From Streptomyces sp. F001 (GTDB taxonomy: Bacteria; Actinomycetota; Actinomycetes; Streptomycetales; Streptomycetaceae): a stretch of 64,000 nucleotides of DNA. Made by a program: the position numbers and the translations under genes. The DNA lies in the NCBI RefSeq assembly GCF_004187715.1, contig NZ_QZWF01000007.1, positions 1 to 64,000 of the forward strand. The letters run 5' to 3'. This document shows, piece by piece, positions 54,015 through 63,039 of this stretch; positions within the stretch are counted from its first letter, which is position 1, and every line of letters starts with the position of its first letter. The notes below the pieces were generated by a model that searched no databases, was not told where the DNA came from, and saw nothing but the letters and a program-made list of their open reading frames with translations.

Positions 54015-56210
54015 CTACTCGATGGCGGGGAGCGCGACCTCCGACGCGGCATCAGGCCCTTGTTCCAGCAGGACGTTGAAGCCGTCCTCGTTCAGAACCG
54101 GCACCTTGAGCTGCATCGCCTTGTCGTATTTCGATCCGGGGTTGTCACCCACAACAACGAACGAGGTCTTCTTCGAAACCGAACCGGTCACCTTGGCTCC
54201 CCGGCTCTGCAGCGCCTCCTTTGCGCCGTCCCGTGTGAAGTGCTCCAGCGTGCCGGTGACGACGACGGTGAGACCCTCGAGCGGACGGGGCCCCTCCTCC
54301 TCGCCGGTACTCTCCTCCTCCATACGGACACCGGCGGCCCGCCACTTGCGGATGATCTCCTGGTGCCACTCCTCGGCGAACCACTCCTTGAGCGAGGCGG
54401 CGATGATCGGGCCGACCCCCTCGGTGTTCGCCAGCTCCTCCTCGCTCGCCTGCTCGATACGGTCGATCGAGCGGAACTCGCGGGCCAGTGCCTCGGCGGC
54501 GACCGGGCCGACATGACGGATCGACAGGCCGGTGATGATGCGGGCGAGCGGACGCTGTCTGGCGGCGGCGATGTTCTCCAGCATGGCGAGAGTGTTCTTC
54601 TTGGGTTCGCCCTGCTGGTTGGCGAAGACTCTGGCGATCTTCTCCTCGCCGGTCTTCGGGTCGCGCTTGGGCAGGCCGCTGTCCTGGTCGAGAACGTACG
54701 CCTTGATGGGCAGCAGTCGCTCGACGGTGAGGTCGAAGAGGTCGCCCTCGTCCTTCAGCGGCGGTTCCTCGGGCTCCAGCGGCTTGGTGAGGGCGGCCGC
54801 GGCGACATAGCCGAAGTGCTCGATGTCCAGCGCCTTGCGGCCCGCCAGATAGAACAGACGCTCACGCAACTGTGCAGGGCACGTACGGGAGTTCGGGCAG
54901 CGCAGGTCGACGTCGCCCTCCTTCATCGGCCTGAGCGCCGTACCGCACTCGGGGCACTCGGCCGGCATCACGAACTCGCGCTCGGTGCCGTCGCGCAGGT
55001 CGACGACCGGCCCGAGGATCTCCGGAATGACGTCACCGGCCTTGCGCAGCACCACCGTGTCGCCGATGAGGACGCCCTTGGCCTTGACCACGTCCTGGTT
55101 GTGCAGGGTGGCGAACTCGACCTCCGAGCCGGCCACCGTCACCGGCTCGACCTGGGCGTACGGCGTGACCCGGCCGGTGCGGCCCACGCCCACGCGGATG
55201 TTGACGAGCTTGGTGTTGACCTCCTCCGGCGCGTACTTGTACGCGATCGCCCAGCGCGGGGCGCGCGAGGTGGAGCCGAGGCGGCCCTGGAGGGGGATCT
55301 CGTCCAGCTTGACGACCACACCGTCGATCTCGTGCTCGACCGAGTGGCGGTTCTCGCCGTAGTACGCGATGAACTCCCGTACGCCGCCGAGGTCGTCGAC
55401 CACCTTGTTGTGCCGCGAGGTGGGCAGGCCCCATTCCTTGAGCAGGTCGTAGGCCTGGGAGAGGCGGGTCAGGCCGTCGAAGCCCTCCAGGGCGCCGATG
55501 CCGTGCACGACCATGTGCAGCGGGCGGGTGGCGGTGACGCGGGGGTCCTTCTGGCGCAGGGAACCGGCCGCCGCGTTGCGCGGGTTGGCGAAGGGCTTGT
55601 CGCCGGCCGCCACCAGGCGGGCGTTGAGCTCCTCGAACTTCTCCATCGGGAAGTAGACCTCGCCGCGGATCTCCACGAGGTCCGGGACGCGCTCCCCCTT
55701 CAGCCGGTCCGGAATCTCCGCGATCGTCCGGACATTGGGCGTGATGTCCTCGCCGGCGCGGCCGTCGCCACGGGTCGCCGCGCGGGTGAGGCGGCCGTGT
55801 TCGTAGGTGAGGTTGACGGCGAGGCCGTCGACCTTGAGCTCGCACAGGAAGTGGTACTCCTGGTTGCCGAGTTCTCTGGCGATGCGCTCGGCCCAGGCGG
55901 CGAGGTCCTCGTCGTTGAAGGTGTTGTCGAGGGAGAGCATGCGCTGGCGGTGCTGGACCGCCGTGAACTCCGTCTCGTACGACCCGGCCACCTTCTGGGT
56001 CGGCGAGTCCGGGGTGCGCAGCTCCGGGTACTGCTCCTCCAGCTCCTCCAGGGTGCGCAGGAGCTGGTCGAACTCCGCGTCGCTGATGACGGGGGCGTCC
56101 TTCACGTAGTACCGGAAGCGGTGCTCCTCGACCTGCTCGGCGAGCTGTGCATGCTGCTCCCGTGCCTCGGCGGGTACCGCTGTGGACTCCGCTTGCTTGT
56201 CGCCGGCCAC
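54015..56210 (-). CDS. ligA: NAD-dependent DNA ligase
   Basis: 731 residues. Seals nicks in replication and repair using NAD+. The adenylated lysine is in LCELKVDGLAVNLTYE (about residue 125). The NAD-binding N-domain has FRYYVKDAPVISDAEFDQLL, the zinc cysteines are in CPECGTALRP and CPNSRTC, a helix-hairpin-helix region follows, and the last 75 residues are a BRCT domain (GLTVVVTGTLEHFTRDGAKE). The GTG at 56210 has GGAGGA 8 bases before. It lies 15 bases downstream of the MetE-like gene, so the two are probably one transcript. Confidence 0.97.
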   Translation of the reverse strand: MAGDKQAESTAVPAEAREQHAQLAEQVEEHRFRYYVKDAPVISDAEFDQLLRTLEELEEQYPELRTPDSPTQKVAGSYETEFTAVQHRQRMLSLDNTFNDEDLAAWAERIARELGNQEYHFLCELKVDGLAVNLTYEHGRLTRAATRGDGRAGEDITPNVRTIAEIPDRLKGERVPDLVEIRGEVYFPMEKFEELNARLVAAGDKPFANPRNAAAGSLRQKDPRVTATRPLHMVVHGIGALEGFDGLTRLSQAYDLLKEWGLPTSRHNKVVDDLGGVREFIAYYGENRHSVEHEIDGVVVKLDEIPLQGRLGSTSRAPRWAIAYKYAPEEVNTKLVNIRVGVGRTGRVTPYAQVEPVTVAGSEVEFATLHNQDVVKAKGVLIGDTVVLRKAGDVIPEILGPVVDLRDGTEREFVMPAECPECGTALRPMKEGDVDLRCPNSRTCPAQLRERLFYLAGRKALDIEHFGYVAAAALTKPLEPEEPPLKDEGDLFDLTVERLLPIKAYVLDQDSGLPKRDPKTGEEKIARVFANQQGEPKKNTLAMLENIAAARQRPLARIITGLSIRHVGPVAAEALAREFRSIDRIEQASEEELANTEGVGPIIAASLKEWFAEEWHQEIIRKWRAAGVRMEEESTGEEEGPRPLEGLTVVVTGTLEHFTRDGAKEALQSRGAKVTGSVSKKTSFVVVGDNPGSKYDKAMQLKVPVLNEDGFNVLLEQGPDAASEVALPAIE

Positions 56211-56225
56211 CGTGTTGTCCTCCCG

Positions 56226-57233
56226 TTACTCAGGGTCGTCCGCGAGGGATCTCGCCGCCCGGACGCAGTGCGCGAGGGCCTGGCGCGCGTACTCGGGGGA
56301 AGCGCCCGCGAGTCCGCACGTCGGCGTGACCGTGACTGCCGTCGCCAGCAGACCCGGTTGCAGCCCCAGCCTGCGCCAGAGCGTCCGAACACCCATGACG
56401 CTACCGGCAGGGTCTGACAATCGGCCGTCCGTGCCGGGCACGACGCCTGCGAACAGCCGGGTACCCCCTTCCACGGCTTCGCCGATCGCCTCGTCGTCAC
56501 GTTCGGTGAGGAGGGAGAGGTCGAAGGAGACGGCCTTCGCTCCGGCTCGGCGCAGCAGGGCGAACGGGACGTCCGGTGCGCAGGAGTGGATCACGACCGG
56601 ACCGCCGTCGTGAACGCCGATGACGTCCCGGAGCGTGGCCTCGACGATCTGCCGGTCGACGGCCCGGTGGGTGCGGTAGCCGCTGGCGGTCTTCACCCGG
56701 CCGCGCAGGACGGCGGTCAGGGACGGCTCGTCCAGCTGGAGGACGAGCCGGGCGCCGGGTACACGCCGCTGTACCTCCGCGAGGTGGAGCCGCAGCCCCT
56801 CGGTGAGGGAGGCGGCGAGGTCGCGACAGGCGCCGAGGTCGGAGAGGGCGGCCTCGCCGTTCCTCAGCTCCAGGGCGGCCGCCAGGGTCCATGGGCCGAC
56901 GGCCTGCACCTTCAGCGGGCCCTCGTAGCCCTGCGTGAACTCCTCCAGCGCGTCCAGGTCCTCGCCGAGCCACGACCAGGCGCGCTTGGTGTCCCGCCCG
57001 GGCCGGTCCCCGATCCGCCAGCCGCTGGGCTCCACGCGCGCGTACAGCTCGACGAGCATCCCGGCGGTCCGCCCGATCATGTCGGCGCCGGGCCCCCGGG
57101 CGGGCAGCTCGGGCAGGAACGGGAAGTCCTCGAAGGACCCGGTGACGGTCTTGGCGGCCTCGCGCGCGTCCCCGCCGGGCATGGAGCCGACGCCGGTGGC
57201 CGCGCCGAAGCGGAGCTGGGTTTCCTCACTCAC
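56226..57233 (-). CDS. MetE C-domain-like methyltransferase (short methionine synthase family)
   Basis: 335 residues, less than half of a full MetE, matching only its catalytic C-domain. The zinc ligands of MetE appear as HSC in VVIHSCAPDVPFALL and C in TPTCGLAGASPEYA, and the homocysteine-site block is VLQLDEPSLTAVL. It begins GAATGVGSMPGGDAREAAKT. Such short forms lack the folate-binding N-domain, so the methyl donor may be a corrinoid protein or another compound; this is inference. Upstream of ligA in a likely operon. Confidence 0.82.
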   Translation of the reverse strand: MSEETQLRFGAATGVGSMPGGDAREAAKTVTGSFEDFPFLPELPARGPGADMIGRTAGMLVELYARVEPSGWRIGDRPGRDTKRAWSWLGEDLDALEEFTQGYEGPLKVQAVGPWTLAAALELRNGEAALSDLGACRDLAASLTEGLRLHLAEVQRRVPGARLVLQLDEPSLTAVLRGRVKTASGYRTHRAVDRQIVEATLRDVIGVHDGGPVVIHSCAPDVPFALLRRAGAKAVSFDLSLLTERDDEAIGEAVEGGTRLFAGVVPGTDGRLSDPAGSVMGVRTLWRRLGLQPGLLATAVTVTPTCGLAGASPEYARQALAHCVRAARSLADDPE

Positions 57234-57292
57234 CCCAGCAGCCTACGTTCCCGGCCTCGGGATGACCGTCCACCGGCGTCACGACGTGCTCG

Positions 57293-57982
57293 TCAGCTCC
57301 CCGGCCGCACCGTCAGGTCGTTGACCTCCGCATCCCTCGGCAGGTCCAGCGCCATCACGATCGTCGTCGCCACCGACTCGGGGTCGATCCACCTCGAGGG
57401 GTCGTAGTCCTTGCCCTCCTGCTGGTGGACCTTGGCCTGCATGGGGCTCGCCGTACGGCCCGGGTAGACGGAGGTGACCCTGACGCCGTTCGTGTGCTCC
57501 TCGTGACGCAGGGAGTCGGCCAGCGCCTTGAGGCCGTGCTTCGAGGCCGCGTACGCGGACCAGCCGGCGTGGGCGTTGAGGCCGGCGCCGGAGTTGACGA
57601 ACAGCACATGGCCGCGGGCGGCGCGCAGTTGGGGCAGGAAGAGGCGGGTGAGTTCGGCGGGGGCGACGAGGTTGACGTTGAGCTGGTGGCGCCAGGTCTT
57701 CGGGGTCAGGTCGCCGACCGGGCCCAGGTCGACCACACCGGCGATGTGGAGCAGGGAGTCCACCTGGTCGGGCAGCGTCTGGTGGGAGAGCGCCCAGCTC
57801 AGCCTGTCGGGCTCGGACAGGTCACCGACGAGGGTCCTGGCCCCGGGGAACTCGGCGGCCAGTTCCTTCGCACGGCCGGCGTCACGCGCGTGCAGCACGA
57901 TCTCGTCCCCGCGCGCGTGCAGCCGGCGGGCCACGGCCGCTCCGATGCCGGAGCCCGCCCCGGTGATCACATGTGTAGCCAT
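57293..57982 (-). CDS. short-chain dehydrogenase/reductase
   Basis: 229 residues. Classical SDR: cofactor loop TGAGSGIG (residue 7), the NAG-type motif as HIAGVVD, the active-site Ser in VLFVNSGAG and YAASK. No signal peptide. The substrate is not predictable. It is 59 bases upstream of the MetE-like gene on the same strand and divergent from the DUF427 gene. Confidence 0.9.
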   Translation of the reverse strand: MATHVITGAGSGIGAAVARRLHARGDEIVLHARDAGRAKELAAEFPGARTLVGDLSEPDRLSWALSHQTLPDQVDSLLHIAGVVDLGPVGDLTPKTWRHQLNVNLVAPAELTRLFLPQLRAARGHVLFVNSGAGLNAHAGWSAYAASKHGLKALADSLRHEEHTNGVRVTSVYPGRTASPMQAKVHQQEGKDYDPSRWIDPESVATTIVMALDLPRDAEVNDLTVRPGS

Positions 57983-58112
57983 GCCGCCATGCTCGCATCA
58001 CTCGCGCGTCGCTCCACGCCCCGGCCCGCCGCGAGGTACGCCGACGCGCCCGCACCCGGCACGGGCCACCGTACGCGGGAAGAACCGGGCGCCGGCGAAC
58101 GCTTTCTCAGGT

Positions 58113-58439
58113 ATGACCCAAGGACACACGATCACCATCGAGCAGGGCACGCAGCGGGTACGGGCCGTTCACGGCGGGCAGGTGCTGGCGGAGAGCGACC
58201 GGCCGCTGATCCTGCGGGAGACGGGCTCTCCCGTGCGCTACTACTTCCCGCCTGAGGACGTCCGCCTGGACCTGCTCACGCCCTCCGACACCCACACCTC
58301 CTGCCCGTTCAAGGGCACCGCTTCCTACTGGTCGCTGCCCGGGGCGGCCGACCTCGTCTGGGCCTACCCGGAGCCGAAGCCGGGCGTGGCCGAGATCAAG
58401 GACCACCTCTGCTTCTACGACGTAGAAGAAGTGTCGTAA
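58113..58439 (+). CDS. DUF427 family protein
   Basis: 108 residues: GGQVLAESDRPLILRETG, PVRYYFPPEDVRLDLL, CPFKGTASYWSL and AWAYPEP-like VWAYPEPKPGVAEIKDHLCF. This pattern (R-Y-F-P, C-P-F/Y-K-G, Y-W, then a P-E-P-K block) defines the DUF427 domain. The function is unknown; the fold suggests a small ligand pocket. The ribosome site before the ATG is weak. The 130-base gap behind the SDR start has no other gene. Confidence 0.85.
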   Translation: MTQGHTITIEQGTQRVRAVHGGQVLAESDRPLILRETGSPVRYYFPPEDVRLDLLTPSDTHTSCPFKGTASYWSLPGAADLVWAYPEPKPGVAEIKDHLCFYDVEEVS

Positions 58440-58476
58440 CCGATGAGTTCCATGCCCCGTGGCAGTCTCCACAGGC

Positions 58477-59256
58477 ATGGACAAGAACACCATCTCGCGC
58501 GACGGCACCCCCATCGCGTACCAGCGCATCGGACAGGGCCCGGTAGTCGTCCTGGTCAGCGGGGCGATGTCGGCGGGCGCCACGGTGGCGCCGCTGGCCG
58601 GGCCTCTGTCGGACCGCTTCGGCGTCGTCGTGTACGACCGCCGGGGCCGCGGCGAGAGCGGCGACACGACGCCGTACACGGTGGAGCGCGAGGTCGAGGA
58701 CCTGGCGGCACTGATCGAGGCCGAGGGCGGCGAGGCGGCGCTGTACGGCATCTCGTCGGGCGGCGCGCTGGCGCTTCATGCGGCGGCGAGCGGGCTGCCG
58801 GTGCGTCAGGTGGCCGTGTACGAGGTGCCGTTCGCCATGGACGAGGTCGCGGCGAAGGGGCGCGCCGAGTACAGCGAGCGGCTCACCGAGGCGCTCGCGC
58901 AGGGGCGGCGCGGCGACGCCGTCGAGCTGTTCCTGAGACTGACCGGCCTGGCCGAGGAGATGATCCAGGGCGCGCGCCAGTCCCCCCTGTGGTCCGGTAT
59001 GGAGACCATCGCGCCGAGCCTGGCGTACGACGACGCAGTCATGGGCGACGGCCGGGTCCCCCGGGACCGGCTGGCCGCGATCACCGTCCCCGTCCTGGCC
59101 CTCGCGGGCGGGGCGAGCCCCGGCTGGATGAGGCAGGCGGCCCGAGCGGTCGCGGACGCCGCTCCCCAGGGCGCGTACCGCGTCCTCGAGGGCCAGACGC
59201 ACATGGTGGATCCGCAGGTCCTGGCGCCGGTGCTGGCGGAGTTCTTCAGCGAGTGA
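58477..59256 (+). CDS. alpha/beta hydrolase
   Basis: 259 residues from the ATG at 58477 (a GTG at 58459 is possible). Oxyanion region VVLVSGAMSAG, strand-turn VVYDRRGRGESGD, nucleophile GISSGGALAL, and a late histidine in EGQTHMVDP. GISSGG replaces the usual GxSxG with Ser at the same place. The substrate is unknown. It stops 7 bases before the convergent mnmA stop. Confidence 0.87.
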   Translation: MDKNTISRDGTPIAYQRIGQGPVVVLVSGAMSAGATVAPLAGPLSDRFGVVVYDRRGRGESGDTTPYTVEREVEDLAALIEAEGGEAALYGISSGGALALHAAASGLPVRQVAVYEVPFAMDEVAAKGRAEYSERLTEALAQGRRGDAVELFLRLTGLAEEMIQGARQSPLWSGMETIAPSLAYDDAVMGDGRVPRDRLAAITVPVLALAGGASPGWMRQAARAVADAAPQGAYRVLEGQTHMVDPQVLAPVLAEFFSE

Positions 59257-59263
59257 GTGCGGC

Positions 59264-60394
59264 TCAGGCCACGCCCGCCGTCGCCCGTACCGTCGACGCG
59301 ATCGTCGCCGACCCCACCACGCGCGTGCCGTCGTACAGCACGATCGCCTGGCCCGGGGCCACGCCCCGCACCGGCTCCGTGAAGTGCACCCGCAGCTCAC
59401 CGTCGACCAGTTCGGCGGTCACCTCGGTCTCGCCGCCGTGGGCGCGCAGCTGGGCGGTGTAGGTGCCGGGGCCGGCCGGGGCCACACCGCACCACCGGGG
59501 CTTGACGGCGGTGAGGGCGCTGACGTCCAGGGCGGAGGCGGGGCCGACCGTCACCGTGTTGTCCACCGGCGAGATGTCGAGGACGTAGCGCGGCTTGCCG
59601 TCGGGGGCGGGGGTGCCGATGCGCAGGCCCTTGCGCTGGCCGATGGTGAAGCCGTACGCCCCCTCGTGGGTGCCCACGCGGGTGCCGGACTCGTCGACGA
59701 TGTCGCCCTCGGCCTTGCCGAGGCGGCGGGCGAGGAAGCCCTGGGTGTCACCGTCGGCGATGAAGCAGATGTCGTGCGAGTCGGGCTTCTTGGCCACCGC
59801 CAGCCCCCTGCGCTCGGCCTCCGCGCGGATCTCGTCCTTGGTCGTCACCGTGTCGCCGAGCGGGAACATCGCGTGCGCCAGCTGCTTCTCGTCCAGGACG
59901 CCGAGAACGTAGGACTGGTCCTTGGCCATGTCGGAGGCGCGGTGCAGCTCGCGCGTGCCGTCCTCGTTCAACACGACCTTCGCGTAGTGGCCCGTGCACA
60001 CCGCGTCGAAGCCGAGGGCGAGCGCCTTGTCCAGCAGCGCGGCGAACTTGATCTTCTCGTTGCAGCGCAGGCAGGGGTTCGGGGTGCGGCCCGCCTCGTA
60101 CTCGGCGACGAAGTCCTCGACGACGTCCTCGCGGAAGCGGTCGGCGAGGTCCCAGACGTAGAACGGGATGCCGATGACGTCCGCGGCGCGGCGGGCGTCG
60201 CGGGAGTCCTCGATCGTGCAACAGCCCCGCGCGCCGGTGCGGAAGGACTGCGGGTTCGCGGAGAGCGCGAGGTGGACGCCGGTCACGTCGTGGCCCGCCT
60301 CCGCCGCGCGGGCGGCGGCGACGGCGGAGTCGACGCCACCGGACATGGCGGCGAGGACGCGGAGGGGGCGGGGGCGCTGCGGGGTGTCAGTCAT
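59264..60394 (-). CDS. mnmA: tRNA-specific 2-thiouridylase
   Basis: 376 residues from the ATG at 60394, with TGGAAG before it. Places sulfur on U34 of tRNAs for Lys, Glu and Gln. The ATP PP-loop is AMSGGVDSAVAA (about residue 15). The two catalytic cysteines are in NPCLRCNEKIKF and HDICFIADGD, and the C-terminal barrel starts near GLRIGTPAPDGKPRYV. Sulfur is likely supplied by the cysteine desulfurase encoded about 740 bases away. Divergent from the amidase gene. Confidence 0.96.
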   Translation of the reverse strand: MTDTPQRPRPLRVLAAMSGGVDSAVAAARAAEAGHDVTGVHLALSANPQSFRTGARGCCTIEDSRDARRAADVIGIPFYVWDLADRFREDVVEDFVAEYEAGRTPNPCLRCNEKIKFAALLDKALALGFDAVCTGHYAKVVLNEDGTRELHRASDMAKDQSYVLGVLDEKQLAHAMFPLGDTVTTKDEIRAEAERRGLAVAKKPDSHDICFIADGDTQGFLARRLGKAEGDIVDESGTRVGTHEGAYGFTIGQRKGLRIGTPAPDGKPRYVLDISPVDNTVTVGPASALDVSALTAVKPRWCGVAPAGPGTYTAQLRAHGGETEVTAELVDGELRVHFTEPVRGVAPGQAIVLYDGTRVVGSATIASTVRATAGVA

Positions 60395-60454
60395 AACGCT
60401 TCCAGGGTACGGGGGCGCGGGAACCGGAGCCTGCGAGTATCCGTTCTCGCTCAC

Positions 60455-61135
60455 ATGGAAGAGAAGAAGGGCGGCTCCGGCCGGCGAATCGGGCGACGGT
60501 CACTGATCCTCGGTGGGGCCGCGGCCGCGGTCGGCACCGGGGCCGTGCTGGCGCGCGACGAGCTGTCGCGGCTGTGGTGGCAGGTGCCCGGGGTGGAGAA
60601 GCCGCGGGTGGCGGGCGCCGTCGACTACCGGGGTGCGCGCTGGGTGGCGGCCTCGTCGGCGAACTGGCGGCGGGCGGACCGGCCGGACGACTACACGATC
60701 GACATGGTGATCATCCATGTCACCCAGGGCAGCTTCGACAGCGCGGTGAAGGTCTTCCAGGACCCGGGCCACGGCGCGGCGTCCCACTACATCGTCCGCA
60801 ACGACGGTCACATCGCGCAGATGATCCGCGAGCTGGACGTCGCCTATCACGCGGGCAACCGGGACTACAACGAACGCAGCGTCGGCATCGAGCACGAGGG
60901 CTTCGTCGACCGCCCCCAGGACCTCACGGACGCGATGTACGCCGCGTCCGCCCGTCTGACGGCGCAGATATGCCGGCGCTACGCCATACCCGTCGACCGC
61001 GAGCACATCATCGGCCACGTCGAGGTGCCGGGGACGGACCACACGGATCCGGGCGAGCACTGGGACTGGGACCGGTACATGAAGCTCGTACGGCAGGCGG
61101 ATACCACCGCGACGCCGGCCCAGGCCAGGCCCTAG
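60455..61135 (+). CDS. exported N-acetylmuramoyl-L-alanine amidase (Amidase_2)
   Basis: 226 residues. A twin-arginine signal (GRRIGRRSLILGGAAAAVGT) indicates Tat export, as for many Streptomyces cell-wall enzymes. The amidase domain shows the zinc histidine in VIIHVTQGS, GAASHYIVRNDG, YNERSVGIEHEGF and the second ligand in IIGHVEVPGTDHTDPGEHWD. It cleaves the glycan-peptide bond of peptidoglycan. The second and third metal ligands look like His and Asp. The stop codon overlaps the stop of the convergent desulfurase gene. Confidence 0.88.
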   Translation: MEEKKGGSGRRIGRRSLILGGAAAAVGTGAVLARDELSRLWWQVPGVEKPRVAGAVDYRGARWVAASSANWRRADRPDDYTIDMVIIHVTQGSFDSAVKVFQDPGHGAASHYIVRNDGHIAQMIRELDVAYHAGNRDYNERSVGIEHEGFVDRPQDLTDAMYAASARLTAQICRRYAIPVDREHIIGHVEVPGTDHTDPGEHWDWDRYMKLVRQADTTATPAQARP

Positions 61136-62295
61136 GTCAGTCCCGCCGCGCGGGCGCGTTCCACCGCCGGGCCGATGGCCTTGGCGACCGCCTCGACGTC
61201 GGCCGGTGTGGAGGTGTGGCCGAGGGAGAAGCGGAGGGTGCCGCGGGCCAGGTCCGGGTCGGTGCCGGTGGCGAGCAGGACGTGGCTGGGCTGGGCGACG
61301 CCCGCGGTGCAGGCGGAGCCGGTGGAGCACTCGATGCCCTGGGCGTCCAGGAGCAGCAGCAGGGAGTCGCCCTCACAGCCGGGGAAGGTGAAGTGGGCGT
61401 TGGCCGGGAGGCGGTCCACCGGGTCCCCTCCCAGGATCGCGTCCGGCACCGCCGTACGGATCGCGTCGATCAGGTCGTCGCGCAGGGCACCGATCTCGCG
61501 GGCGAAGCGTTCGCGGTGTTCGGCGGCGTGCTTGCCGGCGACCGCGAAGGAGGCGATCGCGGGGACGTCGAGGGTGCCGGAGCGGACGTGGCGTTCCTGG
61601 CCGCCGCCGTGCAGGACGGGTACGGGGGTGTGCTCCCGGCCGAGGACGAGCGCGCCGATACCGTACGGCCCGCCGATCTTGTGGCCGGAAACGGTCATCG
61701 CGGCGAGCCCGGAGGCGGCGAAGTCGACCGGCAGCTGGCCGACGGCCTGGACCGCGTCGGCGTGCAGCGGGACGCCGAACTCGGCGGCGGTCGCGGCGAG
61801 TTCGGCCACCGGCAGGACGGTGCCGATCTCGTTGTTGGCCCACATGACGGTGGCCAGGGCGACATCGTCGGGGTTGCGGGCGATGGCCTCGCGGAGGGTG
61901 TCCGGGTGGACCCGGCCGTAGGAGTCGACCGGGAGGTACTCGACGGTGGCGCCCTCGTGTTCGCCGAGCCAGTGGACGGCGTCGAGGACGGCGTGATGTT
62001 CCACGGGGCTGGCCAGGACCCGGGTGCGGGCCGGGTCGGCGTCGCGGCGGGCCCAGTACAGGCCCTTGACGGCGAGGTTGTCGGCCTCCGTTCCGCCGGA
62101 GGTGAAGACGACCTCGCTGGGGCGGGCGCCGAGGGCTTCCGCGAGGGTCTCGCGGGCTTCCTCGACGGTTCGCCGCGCGGCACGGCCGGATGCGTGGAGG
62201 GAGGAGGCGTTGCCCGTGATGCCGAGGTGGGCGGTCAGCGCCTGAGCCGCCTCCGGAAGCATCGGGGTGGTCGCGGCGTGATCGAGATAAGCCAT
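61132..62295 (-). CDS. cysteine desulfurase, NifS/IscS family
   Basis: 387 residues from the ATG at 62295: AYLDHAATTPMLPEAAQAL. PLP enzyme that takes sulfur from cysteine. The PLP lysine is in SGHKIGGPYGIGAL, the active cysteine in ECSTGSACTAGVAQ. It likely serves MnmA and iron-sulfur assembly; mnmA is nearby and no scaffold genes are adjacent. Its TAG stop (61132-61134) shares two bases with the amidase TAG in the palindrome CTAG. Confidence 0.94.
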   Translation of the reverse strand: MAYLDHAATTPMLPEAAQALTAHLGITGNASSLHASGRAARRTVEEARETLAEALGARPSEVVFTSGGTEADNLAVKGLYWARRDADPARTRVLASPVEHHAVLDAVHWLGEHEGATVEYLPVDSYGRVHPDTLREAIARNPDDVALATVMWANNEIGTVLPVAELAATAAEFGVPLHADAVQAVGQLPVDFAASGLAAMTVSGHKIGGPYGIGALVLGREHTPVPVLHGGGQERHVRSGTLDVPAIASFAVAGKHAAEHRERFAREIGALRDDLIDAIRTAVPDAILGGDPVDRLPANAHFTFPGCEGDSLLLLLDAQGIECSTGSACTAGVAQPSHVLLATGTDPDLARGTLRFSLGHTSTPADVEAVAKAIGPAVERARAAGLT

Positions 62296-62415
62296 GGTGA
62301 GGCCGATTCTACGGCCCCGTCCCGGTCGGCCCTCGCTGCCCACGACCAGTTCCGGCCGTCGCGGCCAGGCCCTGTCACCGCCGGACAGACAGGAATCCGA
62401 CGCCAGAGTCCGGAA

Positions 62416-62682
62416 TCAGAAGCTCCACGAGATCGTGTTGTCCGCCTGCATGAACGCGGCGAGTACGACGAGGTCGGCGACGCCCAGCCCGAGGCCCAGC
62501 CAGGCCCGGCCCCGGCGGCCGGTGCCCCGCGCGAGGGCCACGGCAGCCAGGACGATGGCGATCGGGCCGAGGAAGATGTTCAGGACGAGCAGGCCCAGGA
62601 GGCCGAGGACGAAGGACGCGACGGCCATGCCGTCGGTGTCCCGGATTCCGGTGCGGCGCGTGGCCGGTGCGGTGAGGTGCAT
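62416..62682 (-). CDS. DUF4190-like small membrane protein
   Basis: 88 residues: a short cytoplasmic start, then MAVASFVLGLLGLLVLNIFL and IAIVLAAVALARG, and a last helix GLGLGVADLVVLAAFM, ending ADNTISWSF. The pair of helices with a GRRGRA loop fits DUF4190. GGGAGC precedes the ATG. The function is unknown. It is 43 bases downstream of the next small membrane-protein gene, same strand. Confidence 0.78.
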   Translation of the reverse strand: MHLTAPATRRTGIRDTDGMAVASFVLGLLGLLVLNIFLGPIAIVLAAVALARGTGRRGRAWLGLGLGVADLVVLAAFMQADNTISWSF

Positions 62683-62725
62683 GGTGGTCAGCTCCCGACG
62701 AGCGGATCGGTCGGATGGACGGTGG

Positions 62726-62893
62726 TCAGTTCGTCCGAGCGGCGCGGCGGCGGCCGTGGCGCTCGCGGAGCGCGAAGACGCCGAGCCAGCCGGCGATCAC
62801 GACGGCCGCGACGACGGTGAAGGTGAGCGGTGCGTGGGCCACGGTGCCCATGACCAGGCCGAGCAGCAGGAGTGCGGCGACGAGGAACAGCAT
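62726..62893 (-). CDS. very small membrane protein, 55 residues
   Basis: From the ATG at 62893: MLFLVAALLLLGLVMGTVAH, then FTVVAAVVIAGWLGVFALRE and a basic tail GRRRAARTN. Two membrane helices. GGAGGGGG lies upstream. Divergent from the TetR gene; the shared gap has paired operator-like repeats, so the TetR protein may control this gene and the DUF4190 gene. Confidence 0.7.
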   Translation of the reverse strand: MLFLVAALLLLGLVMGTVAHAPLTFTVVAAVVIAGWLGVFALRERHGRRRAARTN

Positions 62894-62962
62894 GGGTCGG
62901 TATCCCCCTCCGGATGCCCGCGGGTGGCTTCTCACCCGCAGGCTCGGTGAACGATTGTAGTT

Positions 62963-63033
62963 ACAGTTGTTCACTGACTTCCCAGTCTAGCCTGTCTCAT
63001 GACTTTTAAATTCCGGAGAACAGTTGTTAACTG
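62963..63033. promoter_or_regulatory. two operator-like repeats in a divergent tetR region
   Basis: ACAGTTGTTCACTG (62963-62976) and ACAGTTGTTAACTG (63020-63033) differ at one of 14 bases; the second contains the dyad CAGTT-GTT-AACTG. The pair is 57 bases apart; the second copy ends 6 bases before the tetR ATG. A TTGTTC / TAGCCT promoter-like pair overlaps the first. Likely autoregulatory sites. Confidence 0.6.
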
Positions 63034-63039
63034 CATGGC

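Noticed and set aside
53958..56417. An 819-residue open frame on the plus strand across ligA
   Set aside because: Mirror of ligA, whose motifs are unambiguous.
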